Below are positions 1 to 9,775 of a stretch of 55,128 nt of DNA, piece after piece. Within the stretch, counting starts at the first letter, position 1. Each line of letters starts with the position of its first letter. Source of the DNA: Sapientia aquatica (GTDB lineage Bacteria > Pseudomonadota > Gammaproteobacteria > Burkholderiales > Burkholderiaceae_D); contig NZ_SMYL01000016.1 in assembly GCF_004358105.1 (NCBI RefSeq), forward strand, positions 1-55,128. Direction: 5' to 3'. Made by a program: the position numbers and the translations under genes. The notes beneath the pieces were generated by a model that searched no databases, was not told where the DNA came from, and saw only the letters and a list, made by a program, of their open reading frames with translations.

Positions 1-87
1 TTGCAGCCAATCTGCTTTGCTTATTAAAGATTTGAATCTCGACATGCTTTGCTCTCCAATTTGATCAGGTCTGGAGAGTGCATGAAA

Positions 88-348
88 TTAATTGCCGTTC
101 ATAGGTGGTAGCGCTGGACGCTTACGAACGAGATAGTCTTTGTTCGAGTGAATTTCAAAATCCTCCTTCGTTTTGTATCTTTCCACAATGAAGAAATCGA
201 AGGCGCCATCCTGCGCATAACAGAGATCGTAGTCGATGCAGCCTGCTTCCAGTCGAGAAAGCCTTACCAATTCTTGAAGCCTTGATTCTAATTCGGGAAG
301 TTTATTTGGCTGCGCTGCAAATTTTGCGATACAAATGACGTTATTCAT
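88..348 (-). CDS. Antibiotic biosynthesis monooxygenase (ABM) family protein, putative quinol monooxygenase
   Basis: This 86-residue protein has the size and pattern of single-domain ABM proteins: a first strand (VICIAKFAAQPNKL), a helix ending in SRLEAGCIDYDL, and a strand FDFFIVERYKTKEDFEIHSN, where the family's conserved E-x-Y/W...H track is visible. Family members are small ferredoxin-like dimers that oxidise quinols or other aromatics without a cofactor, or degrade haem. The substrate cannot be read from the sequence. It lies downstream of the fimbrial genes on the same strand with a gap of about 90 bases and probably is not functionally linked to them. The last residues (KRPALPPMNGN) are not typical of the fold. 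The family call is fairly secure, the activity is not. Confidence 0.75.
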   Translation of the reverse strand: MNNVICIAKFAAQPNKLPELESRLQELVRLSRLEAGCIDYDLCYAQDGAFDFFIVERYKTKEDFEIHSNKDYLVRKRPALPPMNGN

Positions 349-440
349 AATGCGTTAAACCTTTCTAAATAAACCTTACGTGGCTCACGTTGAGTGCTAC
401 TTTGGATTGTGAGATATGGCGTTGCATGTACATGGAATTG

Positions 441-1184
441 CTAACGTGCTGAGAGAACGCGATGGCCACTCACCGATTGTCCACTGTCATCAACTAAGAA
501 AAACCTAAGTTGTATCTGCTCGTTAGTATTTTTCGATATCCCTTGGAGCGGAACCGAATCGCGCCCAAATGGTTTGATCATATCTGTTGAATACGATTGG
601 CTAGCCTGATCCCGCTGGATTTCGATTGCACTAATGGTAGCGAAGTAAGGTGTTGGGTTCTCGATGATTAGTGTCGAAGAGTTGGCGTTTGAATCAATCT
701 TGAAAACCAACTCATTAAGCAAAGCGTTTGCTGGAATCGCTAAACCTGCAGGACGGACGAATACTTTTAGCTGGGTGCGCAGGGTGATTGTGAGTTGATC
801 GTTTTTATTTGCTGAGGCCGAATCTTGCGGCGGCACTTCCACTAAATTAAGCCAAAACAACGATTCTCGATCGTTAGGCAACGTAGCGCCAGAATTGATT
901 AAACGCAGAAACGACCGTTCCTTGGGTTCCATTCGAAAAATTGGTGGTACAGTAAAAATTGGTGCATCTGATTCCTCGGGTGTACCTTTGATATTTCCGT
1001 CATCGATCCAGGTTTGAACCAAAACGGGATAGGCATTTAAGTTGACCAGCTCCAAGGATTGCTCCTTCGCTTCGGATGGGAAAATCACCCTAGTCGTCGA
1101 AGCAGTAACCCCAGCCTGACAGATCGGTTGAGGTCCGATGCATAAAGCTATAGCGCAAGCCCACGCGGCATATTTATTGAACAC
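441..1184 (-). CDS. Fimbrial periplasmic chaperone (second of two)
   Basis: This 247-residue PapD/FimC-type chaperone should bind fimbrial subunits in the periplasm by donor-strand complementation and deliver them to the usher. An N-terminal signal peptide ends near CQA. The first immunoglobulin-like domain carries the family pattern: TRVIFPS near residue 31, then a proline-rich stretch and FRMEPKERSFLRL, followed by RESLFWLNLVEVPP. The start is a GTG at 1184 that overlaps the end of the adhesin gene by 11 bases, with AGGTGA about 7 bases upstream, so the two are translationally linked. It is the last gene of the fimbrial operon. Its position directly after the adhesin suggests it may be dedicated to that subunit; this is an inference. 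Confidence 0.9.
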   Translation of the reverse strand: MFNKYAAWACAIALCIGPQPICQAGVTASTTRVIFPSEAKEQSLELVNLNAYPVLVQTWIDDGNIKGTPEESDAPIFTVPPIFRMEPKERSFLRLINSGATLPNDRESLFWLNLVEVPPQDSASANKNDQLTITLRTQLKVFVRPAGLAIPANALLNELVFKIDSNANSSTLIIENPTPYFATISAIEIQRDQASQSYSTDMIKPFGRDSVPLQGISKNTNEQIQLRFFLVDDSGQSVSGHRVLSAR

Positions 1185-2631
1185 GAATAATCACCTGCAC
1201 ATTCGCGTTAAATTTGCCAGCGGTTGGAGTTTCCCCTGGAATTTTTTTAAGCGTTGCCCGCAATCGACTAATATAGGTAGTCGTTCCATTGCCACTTTCC
1301 AGCGTATTCGCCTCAGAGAGAACCGGATACCAACCGTCTGCCTCACCGCCCAACGTCATGCCCTCGTTACCTAGGAAGTTAAGTGGCGTCCCATTAACGC
1401 GCGATACGACTACACCGACACCTCTTGCAACGGTAGAACTTCCCAAGTAGCCATCGGAGAGTAAATAGCTCACGCCGGTGCCGGACGTATTTAGACCAAC
1501 AAGTTGGGCGGCGGCATAGTTTTCTGGTTGTATGAGCAGACCCATCGCAGTCTGACCGCGCCCCGTGCCGCTAGATAAAGCGCTCACGCCAGTATTGGCC
1601 GGAGCCGCAGTTTGGCAGTTGAACTGAATATTGAATGGCTGTTGCCGCTGAACGCCTTGGTTAAGCTCTTGCACCGTGATACCCGGAAACACCACCACGG
1701 GAGTGACCGTAGTCACAGCGCACGTGGCAGACCGATTAATGTATAGAGATTGATAAAAGCGAACCGCCCCGACATATGTGCCTTTTTGAAAATCGGGGTA
1801 AACCGCATTTGAATCAGCGCCAACATACGTTTTCCCCGAACCCACCCCCGGACCGTTAAAGGCGGTGTAGGCAATTCCGTAGGGGAAGCCGAATCCGCCA
1901 CCAATGCCAGTGCCCGCTAGTGCGGGGCGGTTGTCGCCGCCATATCCTTCTGACGCTGCCATCGTCTCATTGCTAGCCCGAATTAATTCGATGCGAACGT
2001 CGCTAAAGTCTTTCACCTTTACAAGTATTTTTCCTTGAGAATCGCGCGTTAAATTCGTTAGTGGCCGCGCTTGCCAATTCCGAGCAAAATATCTGCCGGT
2101 CTTAAGATTCGTCACGCGGCTAAGTACTCCTTGATAGCGAGTTCGGTAAGCTCCTGGAATGCCGAAACTGGCCCCATCTTCGTATTTGCCAGTCAGCGGA
2201 AATGGGCCATTAGTGGTGTAGTACTCAAACAATTGACCAGCATCAGCCGCATCGCAGCGGAATAAAACTTGCTCGGGCGAACTGTAGATTTGAGTTCCTA
2301 AGTTCTTTACTGGAGCGATACCACTTGCCAATAGCGTGCCGTCTGGTTGAACTAGGCTATTGTTGACGTTAATCGAACCGGGTAAAGAGTCCGCGCCGCC
2401 GCCGTCACCTTCGCCGGGAGAAACCCAAATATCGTGAGTGCCATAGGCTGGGTCAACATATAGATCATTGTTTGATGGGTAGGAAATACCCGCCGCATAG
2501 CTGATTCGGGTGCATTTCGCAGAGACTTGAAAAGGTAAGGTAGTTACGCCAAGGGCGATGATTAATTTAAGCCACAATTTGATGCGCAATGCCGCTCTGC
2601 ATTCTGCGCGAATCTTTTCCGTAACCGTCAT
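1174..2631 (-). CDS. Fimbrial tip adhesin, two-domain
   Basis: This 485-residue secreted protein sits where the tip adhesin of a chaperone-usher operon is expected and is too long for a structural pilin (about 150-180 residues). A signal peptide (hydrophobic run ending FQVSA) precedes Cys-containing mature sequence. The N-terminal part of about 300 residues is Gly/Tyr/Asn-rich and would be the receptor-binding domain; it resembles no ligand-specific adhesin I recognise. The C-terminal part of about 170 residues looks like a pilin domain: a cysteine pair (ATCAVTTV and FNCQ) and a final beta strand (VQVIIRVQ) suited to chaperone binding. It overlaps the downstream chaperone gene. The receptor is unknown. 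Confidence 0.8.
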   Translation of the reverse strand: MTVTEKIRAECRAALRIKLWLKLIIALGVTTLPFQVSAKCTRISYAAGISYPSNNDLYVDPAYGTHDIWVSPGEGDGGGADSLPGSINVNNSLVQPDGTLLASGIAPVKNLGTQIYSSPEQVLFRCDAADAGQLFEYYTTNGPFPLTGKYEDGASFGIPGAYRTRYQGVLSRVTNLKTGRYFARNWQARPLTNLTRDSQGKILVKVKDFSDVRIELIRASNETMAASEGYGGDNRPALAGTGIGGGFGFPYGIAYTAFNGPGVGSGKTYVGADSNAVYPDFQKGTYVGAVRFYQSLYINRSATCAVTTVTPVVVFPGITVQELNQGVQRQQPFNIQFNCQTAAPANTGVSALSSGTGRGQTAMGLLIQPENYAAAQLVGLNTSGTGVSYLLSDGYLGSSTVARGVGVVVSRVNGTPLNFLGNEGMTLGGEADGWYPVLSEANTLESGNGTTTYISRLRATLKKIPGETPTAGKFNANVQVIIRVQ

Positions 2632-2829
2632 AGATTCTCCTTGAGAAAATGTATCCGTTAAGTTTTCTGGAACAGTTCATTCCAAATTTGTTGAATAGAA
2701 GCTTTTGGTTCTGTGCGAGCTATAGGAACCACCTTAAAGCGTGAGTGAGCTTAGAGCTAGTCGGCATAGCCACCACAATTTTGACTACTGCCGGTAACGC
2801 TGGACTAGCTTAGACGTACCTCTGACCTT

Positions 2830-5517
2830 TTAGCTCTTATTGAGATCGCCCTCTACGCTGGGAACGCAAACGGCCTTGAATTTAAATAGCGGTTGGTCAT
2901 CCACAGGAAGAGTGCTCAGATCGTAGCTAATCACGCATCGTTGATCCTCCGCGTTGCCCCACGCGACGGTCAGGTTTCCCTGCTCATTGGCAGCCCGAGC
3001 ATAAATTTTGCCGCCTTGGCCGACCATACCGACTACCACTTTTTCGCCGTTGTAGACATTCGACCCTAGCGGCAACATTGATCCATCCGGTAGTTTGGCC
3101 GCGATTAATACTGCCCGCCCTAATCTGGTTGAAAATTTGATTTTCACCGAGGCGCCAGCGTAGGGGGCTGATCGGTATTGACTCCCCTCGATTTCGGCGT
3201 TGTCATTAATGCCCTTACTGTCGAGGCTAATATCGTTGTAGCGATACGGGACCAAATAGGGAATGAGCGCGTAGCCCTTACTATCAATCCGCGCGCCCCC
3301 GCCGTTTCGTACTTCCGCACCTTCCGCACCTTTGGCTTCAATTACGCCGAATGTATCGCCGAGATACGGCCCCAATGTTAGGCCGCCTGAATGTGCTACC
3401 AACGCACCGCGTGCATTAATGCCAGTCTGCCAAAAGTGCTGCCCCAAAGAATAACTGCCGCCCAAGGTGACGGAAGGAAGTTGCTTTTGAACGTTGATCC
3501 CAGCGCTCGATTGCCCTTGCGATTCTTGGTGCGCGACGTTGATTCCGTAACTCAGTGTTTGTGCCGCATCCGCAATACCTGCAATACTCGTTTGGACATT
3601 GCTGCCGCTGTTGGTTTGGTTGGACACAGAACTCGACATCGACGCTGTGTTCCCGCCCAGAGTAAGCGGGAAGGACACCGAAAACATGAACAAATTTGTG
3701 TTTGACGAGGCGGTTGTTTGGTTGACTTGCTGACCCGTGTTGGTGGGGAAATTGCTGACGATAGCGTTTTGGAATGCTCCTACCTGCTGTCTAGAAACGG
3801 ACAAGTTATAACTAATCGATTGATAGCTGTTGCTGTATCCCAATTGAAACTGCGTGTCTTTATCTTTGCCGTCGTAATAATCGCTCACCGAGCCTGACAG
3901 ATAAAGTTGCCCAAACCGACCTAAATTTTGATTGATGTTGGCACTAAATTGATTACGTTGTTGGAACGTTGAAGACGTCCAAGTTTGACCATTACGATTA
4001 GCACTGCGGGCACCCAATGCATCGAGTAAATCGCGATAGCCTTTCGTCGAATAGCGATAACTCGCCAAAGAAAGTGAAGTAGAAGTCGGTTGATAGGTAT
4101 AACTGTAGGTAGTTGCCGCGCGCCAGCCCCTGATGCGTTCATTATCGATATCGCGACTTTGGGAAAAGATGCCGTTAATGCCAAGTGCGCCCAACTTGGT
4201 TCCAACCACCGCACCAGCTAGATAGGATTGGTAGTCCGAAGCCAACCGCACACCCACGTTGGCCGTGAGCGAATTCGATAATCCACGTTGGTACGTGGCG
4301 TCTAAAAAACCGGCGTTGACGTCAACAATTTGCCTGACTTCGCCAACCGAAATGCTATAGCGCGAAGCGCCTTCGCGCAATAAATCGGGTACCGCCGAAA
4401 ATGGAACCGTAAAGCGCGCTACCCTGCCATCCGCTTCATCAACTTCGACATTCAGATCGCCCTGAAAACTGGTGGCATTCAAGTCATCAATCACAAACGG
4501 GCCAGGCGCTACCGTGGTTTGATAAATGATGTGGCCAGCTTGGCGAATGGTAATTCGAGCATGAGTCAACGCAACGCCGCGCACGACCGGTGCGTAACCA
4601 AGTTGGGAATTCGGTAATATCCGCTCGTCCGTACTGAGCGAAACCCCGCGAAACCCAATGCTGCTGAATAAATTACTGTTGGTGTAATTATCCCCAAGCG
4701 TTAGTTCGCTATTTATATCCGGCAAAGCGCGCTGGGCGTAGGAGCGAATTGTATTCCAGTGACCTGCGCTGTTTCCGGCGTTAGTCTGATAATTGTAATT
4801 ACCTTGTTGGCGCAACCGCCACAGGCCTAAATTAATTCCAGAGTTCAAGCCTAAGTACGAATAATCGCTGCTAACGCCGTACGCACTGGAACGATAATAA
4901 TTACCGTCATAATTGAAGAAAGCCATGGATTCGCCCGCATCTAGCTCCGCGACTTTAACCGAACCCACAGGCGATTTGCTCATAAATGCTTGCGGCACGG
5001 ATATATCTAGCCTGAGTTTAGGCAGATCAAAAACTGCCGTCGCACCTTGCACACGCTGTTCCACTGGCGCGCACGATGAGTCTGTCTGCGGTGAAATATG
5101 AGACGCTTGCACACCGAGTGACTTTAAAAAAGGATCATCGAGACAGGCGAATACGGCATTGTTTTGCGACGCAATAAATTCAATCGTTGTTCTAGAATGA
5201 AAATTTCCATTAATAAATACGTCGACCAAATATCGGCCAGGATCGACTAAATTCGGTTGATTGAAGCGGTCCATGCTAGAGGAGCTAATTGGCTTACCAA
5301 CTAAGAGTTTGTTGTTGAACTGGTAGGCGGCCATTTGCACAGGCGGTAGTGGAGTTGACTCAATCGAACTTGATGTAGCGTGTGCCGGAGCCGCCAGTAT
5401 TAGAGCGGCGGTGTTGGCTGAAATCGCCAAAAAGTGAGTGCGACGTTGTGCCTCGAAAAAAAATTGTGGTTTGGGATGTCCATGAAATCCAAACGCTGTA
5501 ATTTGATCCACGCTCAT
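2830..5517 (-). CDS. Fimbrial outer-membrane usher (PapC/FimD family)
   Basis: This 895-residue protein is the outer-membrane assembly platform for the pilus. A signal peptide ends near APAHA, roughly residue 47, after an unusually long polar N-terminus. The usher N-terminal domain follows (YQFNNKLLV, then DVFINGNF), then a long beta-barrel region rich in alternating aromatic/polar strands, with GFRGVSLSTDERILPNSQLGYAPVVRG, a highly typical usher segment, near residue 290. The C-terminal part has the plug/CTD signatures (PYLVPYRYNDISLD). It lies 10 bases after chaperone 1. The nearest Shine-Dalgarno-like sequence is about 14 bases from the ATG, so a start slightly further in is possible. Confidence 0.95.
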   Translation of the reverse strand: MSVDQITAFGFHGHPKPQFFFEAQRRTHFLAISANTAALILAAPAHATSSSIESTPLPPVQMAAYQFNNKLLVGKPISSSSMDRFNQPNLVDPGRYLVDVFINGNFHSRTTIEFIASQNNAVFACLDDPFLKSLGVQASHISPQTDSSCAPVEQRVQGATAVFDLPKLRLDISVPQAFMSKSPVGSVKVAELDAGESMAFFNYDGNYYRSSAYGVSSDYSYLGLNSGINLGLWRLRQQGNYNYQTNAGNSAGHWNTIRSYAQRALPDINSELTLGDNYTNSNLFSSIGFRGVSLSTDERILPNSQLGYAPVVRGVALTHARITIRQAGHIIYQTTVAPGPFVIDDLNATSFQGDLNVEVDEADGRVARFTVPFSAVPDLLREGASRYSISVGEVRQIVDVNAGFLDATYQRGLSNSLTANVGVRLASDYQSYLAGAVVGTKLGALGINGIFSQSRDIDNERIRGWRAATTYSYTYQPTSTSLSLASYRYSTKGYRDLLDALGARSANRNGQTWTSSTFQQRNQFSANINQNLGRFGQLYLSGSVSDYYDGKDKDTQFQLGYSNSYQSISYNLSVSRQQVGAFQNAIVSNFPTNTGQQVNQTTASSNTNLFMFSVSFPLTLGGNTASMSSSVSNQTNSGSNVQTSIAGIADAAQTLSYGINVAHQESQGQSSAGINVQKQLPSVTLGGSYSLGQHFWQTGINARGALVAHSGGLTLGPYLGDTFGVIEAKGAEGAEVRNGGGARIDSKGYALIPYLVPYRYNDISLDSKGINDNAEIEGSQYRSAPYAGASVKIKFSTRLGRAVLIAAKLPDGSMLPLGSNVYNGEKVVVGMVGQGGKIYARAANEQGNLTVAWGNAEDQRCVISYDLSTLPVDDQPLFKFKAVCVPSVEGDLNKS

Positions 5518-5527
5518 GGTTTAACGT

Positions 5528-6289
5528 CTACCTCACTGCCGGCAGAGTTGCAGGTAAGATTGTGCTTTCCCCATCACTGACACCGCCGTAGTCGTTGATA
5601 AAACTAAATTTAACTCGCGCTGGCTGTTGTGCATCGAATTTGAAGTTTTTAAGTTCCCAATCAGCGCTGGATGAAGGCGCAATCATCGATGGCGCGAATA
5701 GAGACTCTTGAGCGCCGCTGCTCACTTTGCCACTGATAAGCGAGATGAAATAGCCGGAGGAATTCTCAGCGCTAATGCGCCACTCGGCGCCGACCTGCTT
5801 GATATGAAAACGAAGTTGATCGGCGACATTTTCGACTTTGCCTTTGATTGTGCTTGGGCGATAGAACAATTTGACCCTGTTACGCAGCATTACCAGCATT
5901 TGATTTTGGTCCGCGTTGGCCGCATCAACGGGAGGAATTTGAACCATATTCAAATAAAAAACCGATTCACGGTCTTGCGGCAGATCGGCACCAGTGAAAG
6001 TGATCCGTACCGTTTGATTGACCTTGGGTTCCATCCGAAACATCGGAGGCGAAACCACAAAAGGCGCATCGGCATTATCCGGGGTGGAAGTCATGTCGCT
6101 GCTATCGACCCATAATTGAATCACGTTTGGATTGTTGTCTTGGTTGCTAAGATCAAAGCTCACTTCACGTGCGCTGCTTGGATAAATAACGCGGGTATTT
6201 ACCATGGTCACGCTGGCTGACGCTAACGAAGTCTGAAGCGCTAACATCGAGATCGCTGCTACGATTTTTTTCCAAATACGATTAAACAT
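5528..6289 (-). CDS. Fimbrial periplasmic chaperone (first of two)
   Basis: This 253-residue PapD-type chaperone has a signal peptide ending near LASA, followed by the canonical TRVIYPSSAREVSFDLSN strand, FRMEPKVNQTVRI and RESVFYLNMVQIPP. The Arg in the first motif and a later Lys (RVKLFYRP) are the residues that anchor subunit C-termini in this family. It is only distantly similar to the second chaperone at 441-1184 although both share the same motif order, so the pair is not a recent duplication. It lies 306 bases downstream of the pilin gene and directly upstream of the usher. Confidence 0.92.
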   Translation of the reverse strand: MFNRIWKKIVAAISMLALQTSLASASVTMVNTRVIYPSSAREVSFDLSNQDNNPNVIQLWVDSSDMTSTPDNADAPFVVSPPMFRMEPKVNQTVRITFTGADLPQDRESVFYLNMVQIPPVDAANADQNQMLVMLRNRVKLFYRPSTIKGKVENVADQLRFHIKQVGAEWRISAENSSGYFISLISGKVSSGAQESLFAPSMIAPSSSADWELKNFKFDAQQPARVKFSFINDYGGVSDGESTILPATLPAVR

Positions 6290-6556
6290 AACTTGAACTG
6301 CCTATTTGATTGAGCGGGTCATTTGAATAAATTGGCTTTGCTTGACCGCGTTCCTACTCGTTGTCAATCGCGCTGTTTGTAGTTGTGTTTTGGCTGCGGA
6401 ATGGTATGTAGCGGAACTTACTGGCTTTGTGGACTTTTCCTCCATGCCAGACTGGCTTTCAACGAATGCCCTTATGCGCCTCGTTGAATGGCAAAGTCCT
6501 ACGAGGATGAATTGAAACTAATCGACCGTGCATGGTAAGTTAATTGCACATTCGAA

Positions 6557-6585
6557 TTTGCTCCTGAAAACCCCAGGAGCAAATC
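6557..6585 (-). terminator. Perfect 11-bp hairpin between pilin and chaperone genes
   Basis: ATTTGCTCCTG (6557-6567) is an exact inverted repeat of CAGGAGCAAAT (6575-6585) with a 7-base loop. It starts 10 bases beyond the pilin stop codon. No run of T follows on the minus strand, so it is more likely an attenuator or an mRNA-stabilising 3' structure than a full terminator. In chaperone-usher operons such structures are known to keep pilin mRNA more abundant than the downstream assembly genes. Confidence 0.6.
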
Positions 6586-6595
6586 TCAGGTTGCC

Positions 6596-7123
6596 TTATT
6601 GATAGTCAATCGCGTATTGCACGCTGCCCAGAACGGAACCCGGTGTTACACCAATCGCCTCAGCAAAATATTGCACGGCGAAGTCATGTGTTGCGCTCGT
6701 TTGACCGGCTGCGATGGATAAGCCTGAAGTGGCGGTAGTGCCGTCGACTTTAAGTGGCGCGCTTGGATCGGCTGGGTCAACCAATTGTAGGCTGACGTTT
6801 TTTGCGGTGCCCGTGTTACCCAAATTTCCGCTGGCGGTTACTTGGTTACCGACAAAGACGGTGCCTACCGGTTGAGCATTACTGCCGGGGGCGGTGCAGC
6901 CAGTCAAGCCAACGGTAAATTTTGTTAGGCCAGCTTTGTCGCCAGCCGCATTAAGCACTGCACTGGAAACGGTAGGCAATAGAACGACTGGTGTTGCTGC
7001 GTTGCCGTTAATGGTCACCGAGCATGTTTGGGATGAGACGTTGCCTTGGAAGTTAATGGTATTGCTGCTGGCTGCGAATGAACATATTGGTGCGACTGCG
7101 AGGATGATTGCTGCAAATTTCAT
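6596..7123 (-). CDS. Major fimbrial subunit, type 1-like pilin
   Basis: This 175-residue secreted subunit should polymerise into the fimbrial shaft. The signal peptide ends near CSFAASS. The mature protein begins NTINFQGNVSSQTCSVTING, the typical pilin start: a donor-strand region, then the first cysteine of a disulphide whose partner is in LTGCTAPG. The C-terminus (GSVQYAIDYQ) has the alternating hydrophobic beta-strand and penultimate aromatic residue recognised by the chaperone. AGGAA lies 8 bases before the ATG. It is the first gene of the operon, as expected for the most abundant subunit. Confidence 0.93.
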   Translation of the reverse strand: MKFAAIILAVAPICSFAASSNTINFQGNVSSQTCSVTINGNAATPVVLLPTVSSAVLNAAGDKAGLTKFTVGLTGCTAPGSNAQPVGTVFVGNQVTASGNLGNTGTAKNVSLQLVDPADPSAPLKVDGTTATSGLSIAAGQTSATHDFAVQYFAEAIGVTPGSVLGSVQYAIDYQ

Positions 7124-7197
7124 GGGGAAATTCCTGACTAAGTAATTGTATAAATAACATCAATTTTGACTAACTCCGGCGAGTGTGCCGAATTGTT

Positions 7198-7228
7198 ATT
7201 ATAAACTGTTTACTTTCCGGCATGTTAA
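7198..7228 (-). promoter_or_regulatory. Candidate sigma-70 promoter of the fimbrial operon
   Basis: On the minus strand a perfect TATAAT (7198-7203) lies about 75 bases upstream of the pilin start. The best -35 match is TTAACA (7223-7228) at a 19-base spacing, longer than ideal. No flanking inverted repeats of the kind used for invertible fimbrial switches were seen. Confidence 0.4.
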
Positions 7229-7510
7229 ATAATAAATATATTTTTGTTAAAAGTACCCTCTGATTGAAATATTGCCCCCTAATTAGGCACTAACTTCCAG
7301 CGCTTCGACCTCTTGCTGTGCACAGGGAGCTTTCAAAAGTAGCCCAAACTGGGCAGTTTTTTGATTAAAACCAATTGGAAAGAATATTCGGGCGGGTGAG
7401 GAAATCGATACTAAAAACAAGTAATGATCTATGCGGCGTTTCAGTAAGTGCTGCCAAATGGCGAAAGGAAAGATGACTTGCTGAGCGGAGCCGAAAAAGA
7501 ATGAAGATAT

Positions 7511-7545
7511 AAAAACGGCGCGCTCATCGTAGGAAGAACGCGCCG
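7511..7545 (-). terminator. Probable terminator of pckG
   Basis: On the minus strand CGGCGCG (7539-7545) pairs with CGCGCCG (7516-7522) around a 16-base loop and is followed by TTTTTATA. The stem is GC-rich and the T run is on the side expected for the minus-strand gene that ends at 7581. Confidence 0.6.
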
Positions 7546-7580
7546 ATTCTACCGGTAACGGTAGATTTGGTCCGCTGCTT

Positions 7581-9434
7581 TTAAGCCTCTAAACGCTTTT
7601 CCAAATGTGCTTTGGTCGCTTTAAGCTCGGTCGGTAAATGGTAGTCCAGCTTTTCAAATAGCTCTGCGTGCAATTTCAATTCATCTAACCAAGCGGATTT
7701 GTCGATGGAGGTAATTGTATCGAATTGCTGTTGAGTGAATTCCAGACCATCCCAGCTTAAATCGTTGAATTTTGGCGTTGTGCCAAAGATGTTTTCAACG
7801 CCTTCGGCCTTATCCTCGACACGCTCAATCATCCACTTCAAGACGCGCATATTGTCGCTATAGCCGGGCCAAACAAACTTGCCTTCCGCGTTGGTACGGA
7901 ACCAATTGACGCAGTAAATTTTTGGCAAAGTCGCTGACGAGCTTTCGATCTTTTTACCAATATCTAACCAATGCTGAAAATAGTCACTCATGTTGTAGCC
8001 GATGAAAGGCAGCATCGCAAATGGATCGCGGCGCACGACACCTTGTTGGCCGACCGCGGCCGCGGTGGTTTCGGAACCCATCGTGGCGGCCATATACACG
8101 CCTTCAACCCAGTTGCGCGCTTCGGTCACTAATGGAACGGTGGTCGAGCGACGGCCGCCGAAAATGAAAGCGGAAATTGGCACGCCCGCTGGGTCGTCCC
8201 AAGCCGAATCAATCACCGGATTTTGCGTTGCTGGTACGGTGAAACGGGCGTTCGGGTGCGCTGCTTTGCGGCCTGTTTCGCGGGCGATTTCAGGCGTCCA
8301 ATCCTTGCCTTGCCAGTCGATTAAATGATCTGGCGCTTGTTTGGACAAACCTTCCCACCACACGTCGCCATCGTCAGTTAATGCGACGTTGGTGAAAATC
8401 GTGTTCGAATTTAACGAAGCCATGCAGTTGTAATTGGTCTGGGTGTTGGTGCCCGGTGCGACGCCGAAATAACCCGCTTCTGGGTTGATTGCATACAAAC
8501 GACCGTCTTTGCCCGGCTTAATCCACGCGATATCGTCACCGATGGTGGTGACCTTCCAGCCGTTTAACGAGGCTGGTGGAATCAGCATAGCAAAGTTGGT
8601 TTTGCCGCAAGCCGATGGGAATGCCGCCGCAACGTAATGCTTTTTGCCGGCTGGCGACTCGACGCCCAAGATCAACATGTGCTCAGCCAACCAACCTTGG
8701 TCGCGGCCCATGTTGGAGGCGATGCGCAGCGCGAAGCATTTTTTGCCCAGCAAAGCATTTCCGCCGTAGCCGGAACCGAAAGACCAGATTTCGCGCGTTT
8801 CAGGATAGTGCACGATGTATTTAGTGGCATTGCAAGGCCAAGCGACGTCTTTTTGACCTTCAGCTAATGGCGCGCCAACGGTGTGCACGCAAGGAACGAA
8901 TTCACCGTCTGTGCCCAAAACATCAAATACCGCTTTGCCCATGCGAGTCATCACGCGCATATTTACCGCAACGTAAGGCGAGTCCGATAATTCGACGCCG
9001 ATGTGAGCGATCGGTGAGCCAATCGGGCCCATGGAAAACGGTACCACGTACATCGTGCGGCCCTTCATGCAGCCATCGAATAGGCCCGATAAAGTCGCGC
9101 GCATTTCGGATGGTTCCATCCAATTATTGGTCGGACCGGCGTCTTCCTTTTTGGCGGAACAGATGTAGGTGCGATCTTCTACCCGCGCTACGTCTGACGG
9201 ATCGGAACATGCTAAAAAGCTATTCGGGCGCTTTTCTTGATTGAGTTTTTTCATGGTGCCGGCGGCGACCATTTGTGCGCACAGTGCGTCGTATTCTTCT
9301 TGCGAACCATCACACCAAACGATTTTGGCTGGCTTGGTCAGAGCGGCGATTTCTGCCACCCAATTAATTAATTTTTGCTGCTTGACGTACGGGGGGGCTG
9401 AAACCAACTGTGCTGCGGTAAGTGCTTGAGTCAC
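7581..9434 (-). CDS. pckG: Phosphoenolpyruvate carboxykinase (GTP)
   Basis: This 617-residue enzyme converts oxaloacetate plus GTP to phosphoenolpyruvate, CO2 and GDP, the first committed step of gluconeogenesis. Length and motifs match the GTP-dependent class: the P-loop [16 protein letters not shown] near residue 280, the metal-binding GDDIAWI, the RRSTTVPLV segment, and an N-terminal substrate region around [15 protein letters not shown]. The start is a GTG at 9434 with GGAG 8 bases upstream. It stands alone on its strand with its own terminator. Beside the hexR-controlled sugar genes it may serve as the opposite, gluconeogenic arm; no HexR-like site was found in front of it. Confidence 0.97.
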   Translation of the reverse strand: MTQALTAAQLVSAPPYVKQQKLINWVAEIAALTKPAKIVWCDGSQEEYDALCAQMVAAGTMKKLNQEKRPNSFLACSDPSDVARVEDRTYICSAKKEDAGPTNNWMEPSEMRATLSGLFDGCMKGRTMYVVPFSMGPIGSPIAHIGVELSDSPYVAVNMRVMTRMGKAVFDVLGTDGEFVPCVHTVGAPLAEGQKDVAWPCNATKYIVHYPETREIWSFGSGYGGNALLGKKCFALRIASNMGRDQGWLAEHMLILGVESPAGKKHYVAAAFPSACGKTNFAMLIPPASLNGWKVTTIGDDIAWIKPGKDGRLYAINPEAGYFGVAPGTNTQTNYNCMASLNSNTIFTNVALTDDGDVWWEGLSKQAPDHLIDWQGKDWTPEIARETGRKAAHPNARFTVPATQNPVIDSAWDDPAGVPISAFIFGGRRSTTVPLVTEARNWVEGVYMAATMGSETTAAAVGQQGVVRRDPFAMLPFIGYNMSDYFQHWLDIGKKIESSSATLPKIYCVNWFRTNAEGKFVWPGYSDNMRVLKWMIERVEDKAEGVENIFGTTPKFNDLSWDGLEFTQQQFDTITSIDKSAWLDELKLHAELFEKLDYHLPTELKATKAHLEKRLEA

Positions 9435-9775
9435 GATGAATCTCCAATGCTAATAAAATTCGCTTCGTTCAAGTCGCGTCAATCGGGGCCGCGGTCTTGA
9501 TGCAGACAAATTACTGTGTAGTTGGCTCTCCCGTGTACTGATAGGATGGGCGGATTGAATTAACTGGTAATTGAATCGCTGGGGGCACTAACGACAGAAA
9601 GCAGCAATTTTGTCTGTAGATTGGTCAGTTATACTTGGATGAGTTTGATGAATCCAATCAGCTCAACGACCAATCAAAATTGGGGTAAAAATGCTTGTGT
9701 GAAGGGGCATTCTACTCCTGCGAGTTAAATTCAGCCAATAAATTTAGTCAAAAAATAGTATTTTTATATCGAAAT
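9435..9775. other. Divergent intergenic region, pckG / hydroxyacid dehydrogenase
   Basis: This 341-base spacer separates two divergent genes and must contain both promoters. I could not assign a convincing -35/-10 pair, and I see no small gene in it. Confidence 0.4.

Larger units (their letters stand above)
7124..7580. other. Intergenic region between pilin and pckG
   Basis: This 457-base stretch holds the candidate pilin promoter at 7198-7228 and the pckG terminator hairpin at 7511-7545. I see no credible gene in the remainder on either strand. Confidence 0.5.

Noticed and set aside
7124-7580. Invertible fimbrial promoter switch
   Set aside because: No pair of inverted repeats flanks the pilin promoter and no site-specific recombinase gene is nearby.
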